Assembly: GCA_964569815.1 (NCBI GenBank)
Contig: CAZMUN010000007.1
Location: forward strand, 1-37,106
DNA: 37,106 nucleotides
Source: CAZMUN01 sp964569815
Lineage (GTDB): Archaea; Iainarchaeota; Iainarchaeia; Iainarchaeales; GCA-2688035
Direction: 5' to 3'
Shown here piece after piece: positions 15,012 through 23,591 of the stretch. A program made the position numbers and the translations under genes. Under the pieces are notes generated by a model. That model saw nothing but the letters and a program-made list of their open reading frames with translations, ran no database searches and was not told the DNA's origin. The number at the start of each line of letters is the position of its first letter. Positions within the stretch are counted from its first letter, which is position 1.

Positions 15012-15779
15012 ATGGCTGAAATGAACATGCACAAAACAGAGAACCAAATAGTTAACTGGCTGCAAGAGCAGGCAAAAGCAGCAAACGCAAAAGGCCTAAT
15101 AGTTGGCTTGTCAGGCGGCGTAGACAGCAGTGTTGTTGCAAGCCTTTGCAGAAAGGCCGCGCCAGAAAACTGCCTTGGCCTTGTAATGCCCTGCGGAAGC
15201 CCTTCACAGGATGCAGAGCACGCCAAAATGCTTGCAGAAAAAATAGGCATCCCATTCAAAACAGTGGACCTTGGAAAAGCCTTCGAAGCCCTTTTAACTG
15301 ATTTGAAAAGCAATTCATCTGATTTGCAGGGCAAAGAAAAACTTGCAGTTGCAAACATAAAGCCAAGGCTGAGAATGGCCACCTTGTATTACTTTGCAAA
15401 CAAGCTCAATTATTTGGTTGTGGGAACAGACAACAAAACAGAATCAATGTTAGGCTACTTTACAAAATTCGGCGATGGCGGAGTAGACCTCCTGCCAATA
15501 AGCTGCCTTTACAAAAAAGACGTGAGGGCACTGGCAAGGCATTTGGGCGTTCCCAGCGAAATAATTGAAAAGCCGCCAAGTGCAGGCCTCTGGCACGGCC
15601 AAACCGATGAAGGGGAAATGGGCCTGAGCTATGAGGAAGCTGACTCAATCCTTGGAAAAATAGAGAAAGGCGAAACACAAGGCATTGAACCGGAAAAGCT
15701 GGAGAAAGTCAAAAAAATGATCAAGGTTTCGGAACATAAAAGGAATTTGGCACCGGTTTGCGAAATAGGAGGCGAATAA
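15012..15779 (+). CDS. nadE: NH3-dependent NAD+ synthetase
   Basis: This 255-residue PP-loop enzyme makes NAD+ from nicotinate adenine dinucleotide, ATP and ammonia. The P-loop is SGGVDSS (34-40). GTDNKTESMLGYFTKFGDGG and KPPSAGLWHGQTDE are NadE signatures that set it apart from PP-loop sugar amidotransferases. There is no glutaminase domain, so ammonia or a separate amidotransferase is needed. It lies 25 bases after the NAD-dependent dehydrogenase and one base before an SDR gene. AGGAGG at 15004-15009 is only two bases from ATG 15012, so ATG 15021 (11-base spacing) may be the real start. NAD demand by the sugar dehydrogenase and SDR enzymes could explain the location. Confidence 0.9.
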   Translation: MAEMNMHKTENQIVNWLQEQAKAANAKGLIVGLSGGVDSSVVASLCRKAAPENCLGLVMPCGSPSQDAEHAKMLAEKIGIPFKTVDLGKAFEALLTDLKSNSSDLQGKEKLAVANIKPRLRMATLYYFANKLNYLVVGTDNKTESMLGYFTKFGDGGVDLLPISCLYKKDVRALARHLGVPSEIIEKPPSAGLWHGQTDEGEMGLSYEEADSILGKIEKGETQGIEPEKLEKVKKMIKVSEHKRNLAPVCEIGGE

Positions 15780-15780
15780 A

Positions 15781-16725
15781 ATGGCAACAGCTTTGGTTAC
15801 AGGCGGAGCAGGCTTTATCGGAAGCCATTTGGTTGAAGAGCTCTGCAGAAAAGGCTTTAAGGTAAAGGTTTTGGACAGCCTTGTAAAAGGAAAAAAGCAA
15901 AGCATTCAACACCTAATAGGCCAGGGAAAAGTTGAATTTATTGAAGGCGACATAAGGTATCGGGACACGGTTGACAGGGCCATGAAAGGAATTGACTACG
16001 TCTTCCATATGGCTGCAATCCAGATAACTGAAAGCATGAACAGCCCTGAGGAATGCATTGACGTCAACGTCAAGGGAAGCTACAACATATTCAGGTCTGC
16101 TTTGGAGCACAAAGCCAAAAGAGTAATCTATTCCTCTTCCTCTTCTGTTTATGGAGACCCAAAAAAGCTGCCCATGGGCGAAGAAAGCGAGTTCAACATA
16201 GTTGAGCCATATGGGGCGGCAAAGCTCATGGGCGAAAAGCTGCTCAAATTCCTCGGAACTCGCGGCCTGGAATACAACGGCCTGCGCTATTTCAACGTAT
16301 ATGGTGAAAGGCAGGCAATGCACGGCTATTACACAACTGTCATAATACATTTCATTAAAAGAATCCTTAATGGTGAACCCCCTGCAATAGATGGCAAGGG
16401 CGACCAAAGCATGGACTTTACGCATGTAAGCGACGTAGTCCAAGCGAACATATGTGCAATGGAATCAAAGCACTGCAATGACTTCTTCAATGTAGGCACA
16501 GGAAAATCCACAACCATAAAGCAGCTTGCAGAAATACTCATCAATGCACTTGGAGTAGATGTCAAGCCAATTTTCAGGGAAAGGGAGGTCATTGTCTCAA
16601 GGCGCCAGGCTGACACCACAAAATCAGAAAAGCTCCTTGGCTTCAAGGCCAAAATGCCTGTTGAAAAAGGCCTCAAAGAGGTGGCCCTTGCAATAAAAGA
16701 CAGGCCAGAGCTTTACTCGGAGTGA
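15781..16725 (+). CDS. NAD-dependent NDP-sugar epimerase/dehydratase (extended SDR)
   Basis: The 314 residues show the extended-SDR plan: the NAD-binding GGAGFIG (8-14), HMAA, SSSSSVYG with the catalytic Ser, PYGAAK with Y144 and K148, RYFNVYGERQ and DFTHVSDV. Length and motifs fit UDP-glucose/UDP-GlcNAc 4-epimerase relatives; a 4-keto-forming role for the following aminotransferase is also possible. It starts one base after nadE stops, with GGAGG about 10 bases upstream. Its position next to the LbH acyltransferase and DegT aminotransferase points to amino-sugar synthesis. The exact substrate is unknown. Confidence 0.87.
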   Translation: MATALVTGGAGFIGSHLVEELCRKGFKVKVLDSLVKGKKQSIQHLIGQGKVEFIEGDIRYRDTVDRAMKGIDYVFHMAAIQITESMNSPEECIDVNVKGSYNIFRSALEHKAKRVIYSSSSSVYGDPKKLPMGEESEFNIVEPYGAAKLMGEKLLKFLGTRGLEYNGLRYFNVYGERQAMHGYYTTVIIHFIKRILNGEPPAIDGKGDQSMDFTHVSDVVQANICAMESKHCNDFFNVGTGKSTTIKQLAEILINALGVDVKPIFREREVIVSRRQADTTKSEKLLGFKAKMPVEKGLKEVALAIKDRPELYSE

Positions 16726-16730
16726 TCAAA

Positions 16731-17114
16731 ATGTCTTGGGAAAAGCCAAAGTTCGACAAATGGGGCTTTACGCAGTTCGGCTGGCAGGCCCGCTACCCTG
16801 AAAACCTTAAGCTTGGGAAAAAAGTAAAAATTGGGGCATTTACAAAGCTGGACTGCGCCCACGGAATAACAATCGAAGACAACGCAGACATTGCATGCAA
16901 CTGCAGCATTGTTTCACACAGCACAGTGGACGGCGGCAAAGAAGGGCCGATTACAATAAAAGAGAATGCAAAAGTTGGCGCAAACTGCGTCATACTCCCT
17001 GGAGTTACCATAGGCCTGAATGCAGTGATAGGTGCACTAAGCCTTGTCAAGGAATCTGTGCCTGGCAACGAGCTTTGGGCAGGCATTCCTGCAAAAAAGA
17101 TGAGGAGCATTTGA
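16731..17114 (+). CDS. left-handed beta-helix acyltransferase
   Basis: From ATG 16731 the protein has 127 residues. It has hexapeptide repeats (LKLGKKVKIG, IEDNADIACN, IKENAKVGANCVILPGVTIG, LNAVIGALSLV) and the closing GIPAKKMRSI typical of hexapeptide acyltransferases that trimerise and use acetyl-CoA. GTG 16722 overlaps the previous stop (GTGA) and is an alternative. However, GGAGTG at 16719-16724 is spaced seven bases before ATG 16731, which favours the latter. It probably acylates the amino sugar made by the aminotransferase that starts one base downstream. It is shorter than most sugar N-acetyltransferases (~200) and lacks their N-terminal nucleotide-binding domain. Confidence 0.82.
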   Translation: MSWEKPKFDKWGFTQFGWQARYPENLKLGKKVKIGAFTKLDCAHGITIEDNADIACNCSIVSHSTVDGGKEGPITIKENAKVGANCVILPGVTIGLNAVIGALSLVKESVPGNELWAGIPAKKMRSI

Positions 17115-17115
17115 A

Positions 17116-18282
17116 ATGGCCGAAAAAAATATTGAGGTTCCGTTCTGCAAGCCCTGGATTGGGGAAGAGGAAATCAAGGAGGTAACAGAAACCCTGAAAA
17201 GCGGCTGGCTTACAACCGGCCCAAAGGTAAAGCTCTTTGAGGAAAAGCTTGCAAAATACAACAAGGTAAAGCATGCTGTAACAGTTGACAGCTGCACTGC
17301 TGCACTGCATATATCTCTTTTAGCTTCGGGTCTGAAAAAGGGTGATGAAGTGATAACAACGCCTTCAACCTTCTGCTCTGCAGTAAATGTCATAAGCTAT
17401 GCAGGCGCAAAACCTGTTTTTGCAGACATAAAGCCAAAAACAGGAAACGTTGATGCAGAAAAAATAACTGAAAAGGTTTCAGGAAAAACCAAGGCAATAA
17501 TGCCAATGCATTACGCAGGCCAGCCCTGTGACATGGGCGCAGTCAACAAAATAGCTGAAGGCCACAACCTTTTGGTGGTAGAAGACGCAGCCCATGCCCT
17601 GGGAGCTGAATACAGGGGCCAGAAAGCAGGCACGTTAGGAGACTTTGGAGCATACTCCTTTTACCCGATAAAAAACATTACAACAGGCGAAGGCGGCGCA
17701 GCCGTAACAAACGATGATGAAGCAGCTGAACAAATGATGAAACTTCGCTACTGCGGAATAGACAAAGACGGCTGGAAACGCTATAAGGGCACAGGCTCAT
17801 GGTACTATGAAGTGACCCAGCTTGGCTACAAATACAACATGTCCGATGTTTTGGCAGCAATCGGCGTGGCCCAAATAGACAAGCTTGACAAAAGCATTGA
17901 CATTCGGGCCAAAACAGCCAAAAAATACAGCAAGGCCTTTTCCGAACTCGAGGGCATAAGCCCGCCCTTTGTAAAAAAAGACGTGAAGCACAGCTGGCAC
18001 CTTTACGTGGTACAGCTTGAAACAGAAAAGCTGAAAATTGGAAGAAACGAGTTCATCGAAGAGCTCAAAAAGGCAAAAATAGGCTGCTCTGTAAACTTCA
18101 TTCCAATACACTGCCATTCCTACTACCAAAAAGAATTTGGATTAAGGAAAGGAATGTTCCCTGAAACAGAAAAAACCTTTGAAAGAATAATTTCACTGCC
18201 CTTGTTTCCAGGCCTGACAGAACAGCAAACCGATTACGTAATAGAAACAGTTTCCGAATTAATAAAGAAGAACAGAAGGTAA
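17116..18282 (+). CDS. DegT/DnrJ/EryC1 family sugar aminotransferase
   Basis: This 388-residue PLP enzyme transfers an amino group to a 3- or 4-keto NDP-sugar. Visible marks are GWLTTGPKVKLFEE, the PLP-contacting VEDAAHALGAEY (D157), and FYPIKNITTGEGG with K186 forming the internal aldimine. The length is normal. PseC/LegC/SpsC-type (4-amino) and WbpE-type (3-amino) roles are both possible. The NeuB/SpsE-like enzyme directly downstream favours the nonulosonate route, whereas the WbpD-like acetyltransferase at 25821 favours the WbpE route. It starts one base after the LbH gene and ends four bases before the fusion gene, so it is clearly co-transcribed with them. Confidence 0.9.
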   Translation: MAEKNIEVPFCKPWIGEEEIKEVTETLKSGWLTTGPKVKLFEEKLAKYNKVKHAVTVDSCTAALHISLLASGLKKGDEVITTPSTFCSAVNVISYAGAKPVFADIKPKTGNVDAEKITEKVSGKTKAIMPMHYAGQPCDMGAVNKIAEGHNLLVVEDAAHALGAEYRGQKAGTLGDFGAYSFYPIKNITTGEGGAAVTNDDEAAEQMMKLRYCGIDKDGWKRYKGTGSWYYEVTQLGYKYNMSDVLAAIGVAQIDKLDKSIDIRAKTAKKYSKAFSELEGISPPFVKKDVKHSWHLYVVQLETEKLKIGRNEFIEELKKAKIGCSVNFIPIHCHSYYQKEFGLRKGMFPETEKTFERIISLPLFPGLTEQQTDYVIETVSELIKKNRR

Positions 18283-18286
18283 CTGC

Positions 18287-20776
18287 TTGCACTTCAAAAT
18301 AGGCCAAAAAAAGGTAGGTGGAAGCTCCCCATGCTACATCATTGCCGAAATCGGAGTAAACCACAACAACTCTCTGAAAACGGCAAAAAAGCTCATTCAA
18401 ACGGCGGCAGAAGCAGGATGCAATGCAGCAAAATTCCAGTCCTTCAAGATAGAAAGCCTTTACCCAGAAAACGCCGGAAAACTGAAATGGAAAAAAGGCA
18501 AAAAAAGCTACAGCTATGACATCTACAAGGCCAACAAGCGCTTTCAAATTCCAAACAAATGGCATAAGGGCCTTTTGAAGGAATGCAAGCAAAACGAAAT
18601 AGATTTCCTTTCAAGTGCCTGGGACAAGGATTCAGCGGACAGGCTTCAAAGCCTGGGCCTGAAAGCATTCAAAATAGGTTCGAGTGCGCTAACAAACATT
18701 CCCCTGATTGAGCATATTGCAAAAAAGAAAAAGCCAATGCTTTTATCCATTGGAGGCGCAACCCTGAAAGAAGCAAGGGCTGCATTTTGGGCGGCAAAAA
18801 AACACAACAAAGACATCGCGCTGTTGCACTGCCATCTGGGCTACCCGACAAAGCCAAAAAATGCAAACCTTGCCGTTCTTGAAACACTTGCAAAAGAATT
18901 TCCAGAAACAGTGCCAGGATACAGTGACCACACAATACACCCATTTAAGGCCCCGGTTGCAGCGATTTCAAAAGGCGCAAAAATAATTGAAAAGCACATC
19001 ACACTGGACAAAAAAATGCCTGGGCCAGACCACTTCTTTGCATTAGAACCAAAACAGCTAAAGCAAATGGTTGAAAAGATAAGGGAGGCGGAAAACAGGC
19101 TAAAAAACGGCAAAAAAGTTGTTGTTGAAAAAAAACTTCTTGGAAAGCCCAAAATCAAAACATCTGGCTCTGAAAAATACTTGAGGGATTTTGCCTTCCA
19201 AACCATTATCTCAACCAAGGCAATAAAGAAAGGCCAATTATTTTCAAAAGCAAACATTAGAATACTGAGGCCTGGAAAGCTCAAAAGAGGCCTTGAACCA
19301 AAATTCTTTCCGGAAATAACGGGAAAAAAGTCAGCCAAAGGAATTCAGCCAGGGAAACCAATACAATGGGCAGACATACAGGGGCCGAGGCCTGGTGTAA
19401 TAATTCAGGCAAGGGCTGGAAGCACAAGGCTGCCAAAAAAAGCCTTTGCAAAGGTTTCAGGAAAAACCTTGACAGAGCACGTCATCCAAAGGCTAAAAAA
19501 GGCCTGCTCTCCAGAAAAAGTGGTTCTGGCTGTGCCGGAAACAAAAGAAGACAACCCCCTGCCGAAAATGGCGCAAGAACTTGGCATAGAATGGTTTTCA
19601 GGCCCGGAAAAAAACGTTCTGAAAAGGACAATTGAAGCAGCAGAAGCATCTGGCTTGACAGACATTGTAAGGGTATGCGGCGATTCCCCCCTGATTGACT
19701 CAAGCTTCATAGAACTTGCGCTAAAACAGCACCTCGAAGAGGGAAACGATTACACTACAGCAGTAGGTGTTTTACCAGAAGGCCTTGACTTTGAGATAGT
19801 TTCACTGAAGGCGCTGAAAAAATCAAGCCGCTCCACAAAAAGCAGCAGGCACAGGGAGCATGTAACGCTTTTCATAAGGGAAAACCCAAAAAAATTCAAA
19901 ACCGCGATGCTTGAAAAAGGCAAAGAGCTCTACAGGGCTGGCTTAAAGCTAACTGTTGACAGAAAGCAGGACTTAAAACTGATGAGATCTCTTGCAAAAA
20001 AGAAAATTTTTCCAAAACTAAATGCCGCCAGCCTGGTTTCACTTTTTGACAAAAAAAGAGCGCTCTTCAAAAACGTTCCGGAACGAAAGCCGGCTGTAAG
20101 CGTTCTCATGAACACCTACAACTATGCAAAAACACTTGAAAGGGCCCTGGAAAGCGCTTTAAACCAGACTCTTGACAAAACCCTGTATGAAATCCTGGTA
20201 ATAGATGACGGCAGCACAGACAAAAGTTGGGAAATCCTTGCAAAATACCGTAACCAGGCAGATGCAAGATGGCAAAAAAACCAGGGCGCCTATTCCGCAA
20301 ACAACGCCAACTTTGAGAGGGCAAAAGGCCGTTACATAATAAAACTGGATGCCGATGACAGAATTGAAAAAAACACGCTGAAAGAAATGCTGAAAGCCCT
20401 GAAAAGAAAAAAAAATTCAGGCTTTGCCTACTGTGACATCATTCATGTAAGAAACGGCCGAAGAAAAAGGGTTTCCTTGAAAAACTTTGATGTCTTCAAG
20501 ACAATTGCCTGCGGCATAATGTTCAAAAAGCAAGCCGTAAAAAAGGTTGGAAAAAAAATGTACAACCCAAGGCTTTTCTTCTGCGAATACGACTTGCTTC
20601 TAAGGCTTTTGAAAGAATTTTCCGGCACCTATGTTCCAAACACCTTTTACTATTACTTCAGGCACAAAAAAAGCCTTACCGCAAACCCAAAAAAAGTGAG
20701 AAAAGGCTTGAAGCAGCTGAAACAAATTCACGGGATATCTGTTTCTGAAAAAACCAAAAAAAGGCTTATCTCATAA
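18287..20776 (+). CDS. fusion: NeuB/SpsE-like synthase + SpsF-like cytidylyltransferase + GT2 glycosyltransferase
   Basis: Three complete domains occupy one 829-residue frame. Residues 10-300 are a NeuB-type PEP-condensing synthase: IIAEIGVNHNN, KFQSFK, GYSDHT and EKHITLDK; residues 303-365 form an antifreeze-like SAF domain. Residues 369-600 are an SpsF-type nucleotidyltransferase: VIIQARAGSTRLP, VCGDSPLID, EGLDFEIV and REHVT. Residues 602-829 are a GT2 domain: VSVLMNTYNYAKTL, VIDDGSTD, NQGAYSANN and LDADDR (D688, D690). It would make a nonulosonic acid, activate it with CTP and perhaps transfer it. The usual CTSxYPT-like stretch of NeuB reads HLGYPT, so the substrate may differ from ManNAc. 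Translation starts at TTG 18287, five bases after the aminotransferase stop. The 3' end overlaps the convergent gene by 11 bases. Confidence 0.9.
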   Translation: MHFKIGQKKVGGSSPCYIIAEIGVNHNNSLKTAKKLIQTAAEAGCNAAKFQSFKIESLYPENAGKLKWKKGKKSYSYDIYKANKRFQIPNKWHKGLLKECKQNEIDFLSSAWDKDSADRLQSLGLKAFKIGSSALTNIPLIEHIAKKKKPMLLSIGGATLKEARAAFWAAKKHNKDIALLHCHLGYPTKPKNANLAVLETLAKEFPETVPGYSDHTIHPFKAPVAAISKGAKIIEKHITLDKKMPGPDHFFALEPKQLKQMVEKIREAENRLKNGKKVVVEKKLLGKPKIKTSGSEKYLRDFAFQTIISTKAIKKGQLFSKANIRILRPGKLKRGLEPKFFPEITGKKSAKGIQPGKPIQWADIQGPRPGVIIQARAGSTRLPKKAFAKVSGKTLTEHVIQRLKKACSPEKVVLAVPETKEDNPLPKMAQELGIEWFSGPEKNVLKRTIEAAEASGLTDIVRVCGDSPLIDSSFIELALKQHLEEGNDYTTAVGVLPEGLDFEIVSLKALKKSSRSTKSSRHREHVTLFIRENPKKFKTAMLEKGKELYRAGLKLTVDRKQDLKLMRSLAKKKIFPKLNAASLVSLFDKKRALFKNVPERKPAVSVLMNTYNYAKTLERALESALNQTLDKTLYEILVIDDGSTDKSWEILAKYRNQADARWQKNQGAYSANNANFERAKGRYIIKLDADDRIEKNTLKEMLKALKRKKNSGFAYCDIIHVRNGRRKRVSLKNFDVFKTIACGIMFKKQAVKKVGKKMYNPRLFFCEYDLLLRLLKEFSGTYVPNTFYYYFRHKKSLTANPKKVRKGLKQLKQIHGISVSEKTKKRLIS

Positions 20777-22532
20777 GGCCTTTAACCAATTCAATGACGC
20801 GAGAAGTTGCCTTTCCATCCCGCAAGTAGTCTATCTCCTTTGCAAAGGCTTCAATCTCTGCCTGAAGCTTTTTGCTTTTCCGGCCAAGAGCGGTATCAAG
20901 TGCAGCAAGAAGCTGTTCCTGGTTTCTGGCTTTTGGCACGCAGCCAATTGAAGCAAAAAGGCTTTTTGGGCCTGGCTTTTCCTCAAAAAAGATTACAGGC
21001 GTTCCCAAAAGCATTGCTTCAATTCCAATCGTTGAACTGTGGACGATCAAGGCATCTGAAGCCTTAAGCAACTCGTACAATTCTGAGTTCTGCAATACAA
21101 TGGCATCAGAGCCAAGGCCTTTTACTATTGCCTCATATTTTCCTTTGCCTTCTGCAGGATGCACTTTTACCACAAGCCTGCATCCAAGCTTTCTGCAGGC
21201 CACTGAAGCCTGTTTTACCATGCTCTGGGCAGTAGGGGAATCCATAAAAGGCTGCGTAGCCAAAACAACCATCTTTTCCTTACCCAAACCCAACGCATTC
21301 CTTAACTCTTCAGGCTTGAAGCGTTTCTTATGCAGCAAATCAAATTTTGGAAAGCCAGTTAAAACGATTTTTTGTGCCGGAACTTTGGCCTCTTCCAAAA
21401 TTTTTTTTGGCAATGGCCCCCATACTGCAATCCTGTCTGCCGCAACCGGAACATAGCCACGCATGTACTCCTTTGCATGCTTTTTGGGAATTATTACGCC
21501 GTGCTGTACAACCAATGTGCCAATGCCCTTGTTTTTAGAGGCAATGGCGCAAATTTTTTCAAAAGGAGTTGACTCATTCCATAATACAACTGCTTTCGGC
21601 TTGCGCTTTTCAATCATCTCCTGCAGGTAATCCGCAAGAAACTCGAATTCAGGCAATTGGAGTTCAGCAAACTGCTGCAGCTTGAACCAAAACAATTCGC
21701 CCAAAAAAATCCCCTCAAATTGCATTTCCTTTCTGAATCCAGGGCTTTTTGCATAATTCCGCAAAAGCTTTTCGTATTTGGCCCTCGCCCTCTTTTTTTT
21801 GGCCTTCATAGAAAAAAGGCCCAATGGCTTCAGGTTTTCCAAAAGCAGGGCATCATCCAGAGGAAAAACATCTATTTCTGGATCCTTTTCCATTCCATCA
21901 ACCAATGCATCCAAATAACCGCGGCTTCTGACAAAAACCGTGTTCTTGTTTTTTCCAAAGCCTTTGGCGGCCAGGGAAACCAGCTTTGGAATTCTTCTCA
22001 GGGTTTCTTTGAATTTGTAAGAAGAGACATTTGCATGTTTTCTGTACATCTTTTCTTTTGGCAAATCAGAAAACAAGAAATTCTTTGCCCCGCACTTTTT
22101 TGAAACCTCTTTCACGCAAAGTCCTGCAATGCTCCTTTTTCCGCAAATTACTTTTTCCGGCTTTTCCTTTACAAGAGCGTTTTCCAGGGCTTTTGCAAAA
22201 CCGATTGTTTCCCGAAAAAATACGTCAACCTCGGCCAAAGGCAGTTTTCCAAGCTGTATGCCGCTGTAAAAAAGGGCTTTTTCAAATCCTTTATCAAGCC
22301 TGTACCAGTTTTTTACAAAGAAAAGGGTTTTTTCCTCAATTTCCTTTAGCTCTTTTTCGCTAAGGTACTGGCGCCATGTTTTGGAAAAAACATTTTTGGC
22401 TTCTTTCACAGACCCGGAAAGCCTTGGATAGTACAAAACAACCAGCCTGTCATCTTCCGAAAGCCTTTTGGCAAAGCTTTCAACAAAACCTATTTCTGCC
22501 CGGCTTGAAACCGCAGCAAGGTAGTTTGCCAT
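20766..22532 (-). CDS. GT-B-fold glycan biosynthesis protein (glycerophosphotransferase/capsule-transferase-like)
   Basis: The 588 residues have two parts. A poorly conserved N-terminal half (1-300) includes PEKVICGKRSIAG. The C-terminal half looks like GT-B: VVLWNESTPFEKI, VVQHGVIIPKKHA, IAVWGPLPKK, VVLATQPFMD, VVKVHPAEGKGKY, LIVHSSTIGIEAMLLGTPVIFFE. The HP and SSTIGIEA motifs occur in CDP-glycerol glycerophosphotransferases, capsule transferases and some UDP-sugar transferases, so I give no substrate. AGGTGA precedes ATG 22532 by seven bases. It is the last gene of the minus operon, one base after the GT4 gene. Its stop lies inside the end of the convergent fusion gene. No signal peptide is visible; action at the cytoplasmic face is expected. 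Confidence 0.75.
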   Translation of the reverse strand: MANYLAAVSSRAEIGFVESFAKRLSEDDRLVVLYYPRLSGSVKEAKNVFSKTWRQYLSEKELKEIEEKTLFFVKNWYRLDKGFEKALFYSGIQLGKLPLAEVDVFFRETIGFAKALENALVKEKPEKVICGKRSIAGLCVKEVSKKCGAKNFLFSDLPKEKMYRKHANVSSYKFKETLRRIPKLVSLAAKGFGKNKNTVFVRSRGYLDALVDGMEKDPEIDVFPLDDALLLENLKPLGLFSMKAKKKRARAKYEKLLRNYAKSPGFRKEMQFEGIFLGELFWFKLQQFAELQLPEFEFLADYLQEMIEKRKPKAVVLWNESTPFEKICAIASKNKGIGTLVVQHGVIIPKKHAKEYMRGYVPVAADRIAVWGPLPKKILEEAKVPAQKIVLTGFPKFDLLHKKRFKPEELRNALGLGKEKMVVLATQPFMDSPTAQSMVKQASVACRKLGCRLVVKVHPAEGKGKYEAIVKGLGSDAIVLQNSELYELLKASDALIVHSSTIGIEAMLLGTPVIFFEEKPGPKSLFASIGCVPKARNQEQLLAALDTALGRKSKKLQAEIEAFAKEIDYLRDGKATSRVIELVKGLMR

Positions 22533-22533
22533 G

Positions 22534-23586
22534 CTATTTCACCTGCAAAGCTTTTTCATAGGCTGCTTTTGTTTCCTCTGCAGTGCTTTTCCAGAGAAAG
22601 TTCTGCAAAATATGCCTTTTAAGGCCCAAGCCTTTTGGCTTTTCCAGTTCCATTTCCAGTTTCTCCCTAATGTCTTCTATGCTCTCAGGGTTGGCGTAAG
22701 AGGCAAAGCCTGAAAAGTATTCTTTGGTGCAGCCTTCCCTGGTTACGACAACGTTTGCTCCTGCAAGCCCTGCCTCCAAAGCAGCCAAGCCCGGCGTCTC
22801 ATACCAGCTTGGCAAGGCAAAAACTTTGCAGGCAGCGTAAGCGGATTCAAGCAGACCGCTTTCATGGTCAAGCCCTGGCAAAAAAACCACGTTTTTGCCG
22901 GCCTCTTTCCTGCACCTTGCAGCATATGCCTCACTTCCCCTTTTGACATCGCCGACGACAACAAGCTTTTCTTCAATGCCATTCATTGCTTTGATAAGTG
23001 AAAGCACATTTTTCCTTTCTTCAATTCTGCCAACATACAAAACAAAGTCTTTCAGCCCGGACTTTTTTACAAATGCATCCGGTGCCGCAGTTTGGAAGCG
23101 GACATCAACACCATTATGTATAAGTGAAATCTTTTCTGGCCTGATTTTAAACATCTTTTCAATGATTGCAGCCTCTGCAAGGCTGCTTGGCGTAATCACA
23201 TCAGCCAAATCCAGCATTTTCTTTACCTTTGTAAGCCCAAAAAAGTCCAGCTTGTTCAAAAGCTCTACCGCAATAAGCTTTGTTTTCTTGCCAAAACCCT
23301 GGTTCCATTTAATTGCATGTTTCAGGCTTGGCCAGTAAACAGGCGACACCACAACAGCCAAGTCTGATTCTTTTGCCTTCTTAAGCTGGTTAAAGCAATC
23401 GCGGTGCACGTTGAAGTTGTGAAACAAATCAAATTCCCCAAAAGACTGGCTGCCATCAAAGACTTCAATGCAAAAACCCATCTCTTCGAGGTACTGCTTA
23501 CTTTTTAACAAAAGCACTTCGCCGCCGCCCTTGCTTTTGAAGGCGCTCGGCGACGCCCCGTAAAGAAGCCTCTTTTTTTCCAACAA
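22534..23586 (-). CDS. GT4 family glycosyltransferase
   Basis: This 350-residue GT-B enzyme shows ADVITPSSLAEA, ISLIHNGVDVRF, VLYVGRIEERKNV, VVVGDVKRGSEAYA and CKVFALPSWYETPGLAALEA, where the E-x7-E nucleotide-sugar site lies. The N-terminus (LLYGASPSAFKSKGGGEVLL) carries the acceptor-side glycine loop. Such enzymes transfer a sugar with retention to the growing lipid-linked oligosaccharide. The start is TTG 23586 or TTG 23583, five bases after the wecB stop, with AGGTG upstream. It is followed by one base, then the GT-B gene. Donor unknown; a UDP-HexNAc product of the neighbouring wecB is plausible. Confidence 0.86.
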   Translation of the reverse strand: MLEKKRLLYGASPSAFKSKGGGEVLLLKSKQYLEEMGFCIEVFDGSQSFGEFDLFHNFNVHRDCFNQLKKAKESDLAVVVSPVYWPSLKHAIKWNQGFGKKTKLIAVELLNKLDFFGLTKVKKMLDLADVITPSSLAEAAIIEKMFKIRPEKISLIHNGVDVRFQTAAPDAFVKKSGLKDFVLYVGRIEERKNVLSLIKAMNGIEEKLVVVGDVKRGSEAYAARCRKEAGKNVVFLPGLDHESGLLESAYAACKVFALPSWYETPGLAALEAGLAGANVVVTREGCTKEYFSGFASYANPESIEDIREKLEMELEKPKGLGLKRHILQNFLWKSTAEETKAAYEKALQVK

Positions 23587-23591
23587 AACAC

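Noticed and set aside
15012..15779. Sugar amidotransferase (WbpG/PseA-like PP-loop protein)
   Set aside because: GTDNKTE, FTKFGDGG and SAGLWHGQTDE are NadE signatures.
20766..20776. 11-base convergent overlap as a frameshift artefact
   Set aside because: Both genes end in clean stops with expected C-terminal lengths; short convergent overlaps are common in dense genomes.
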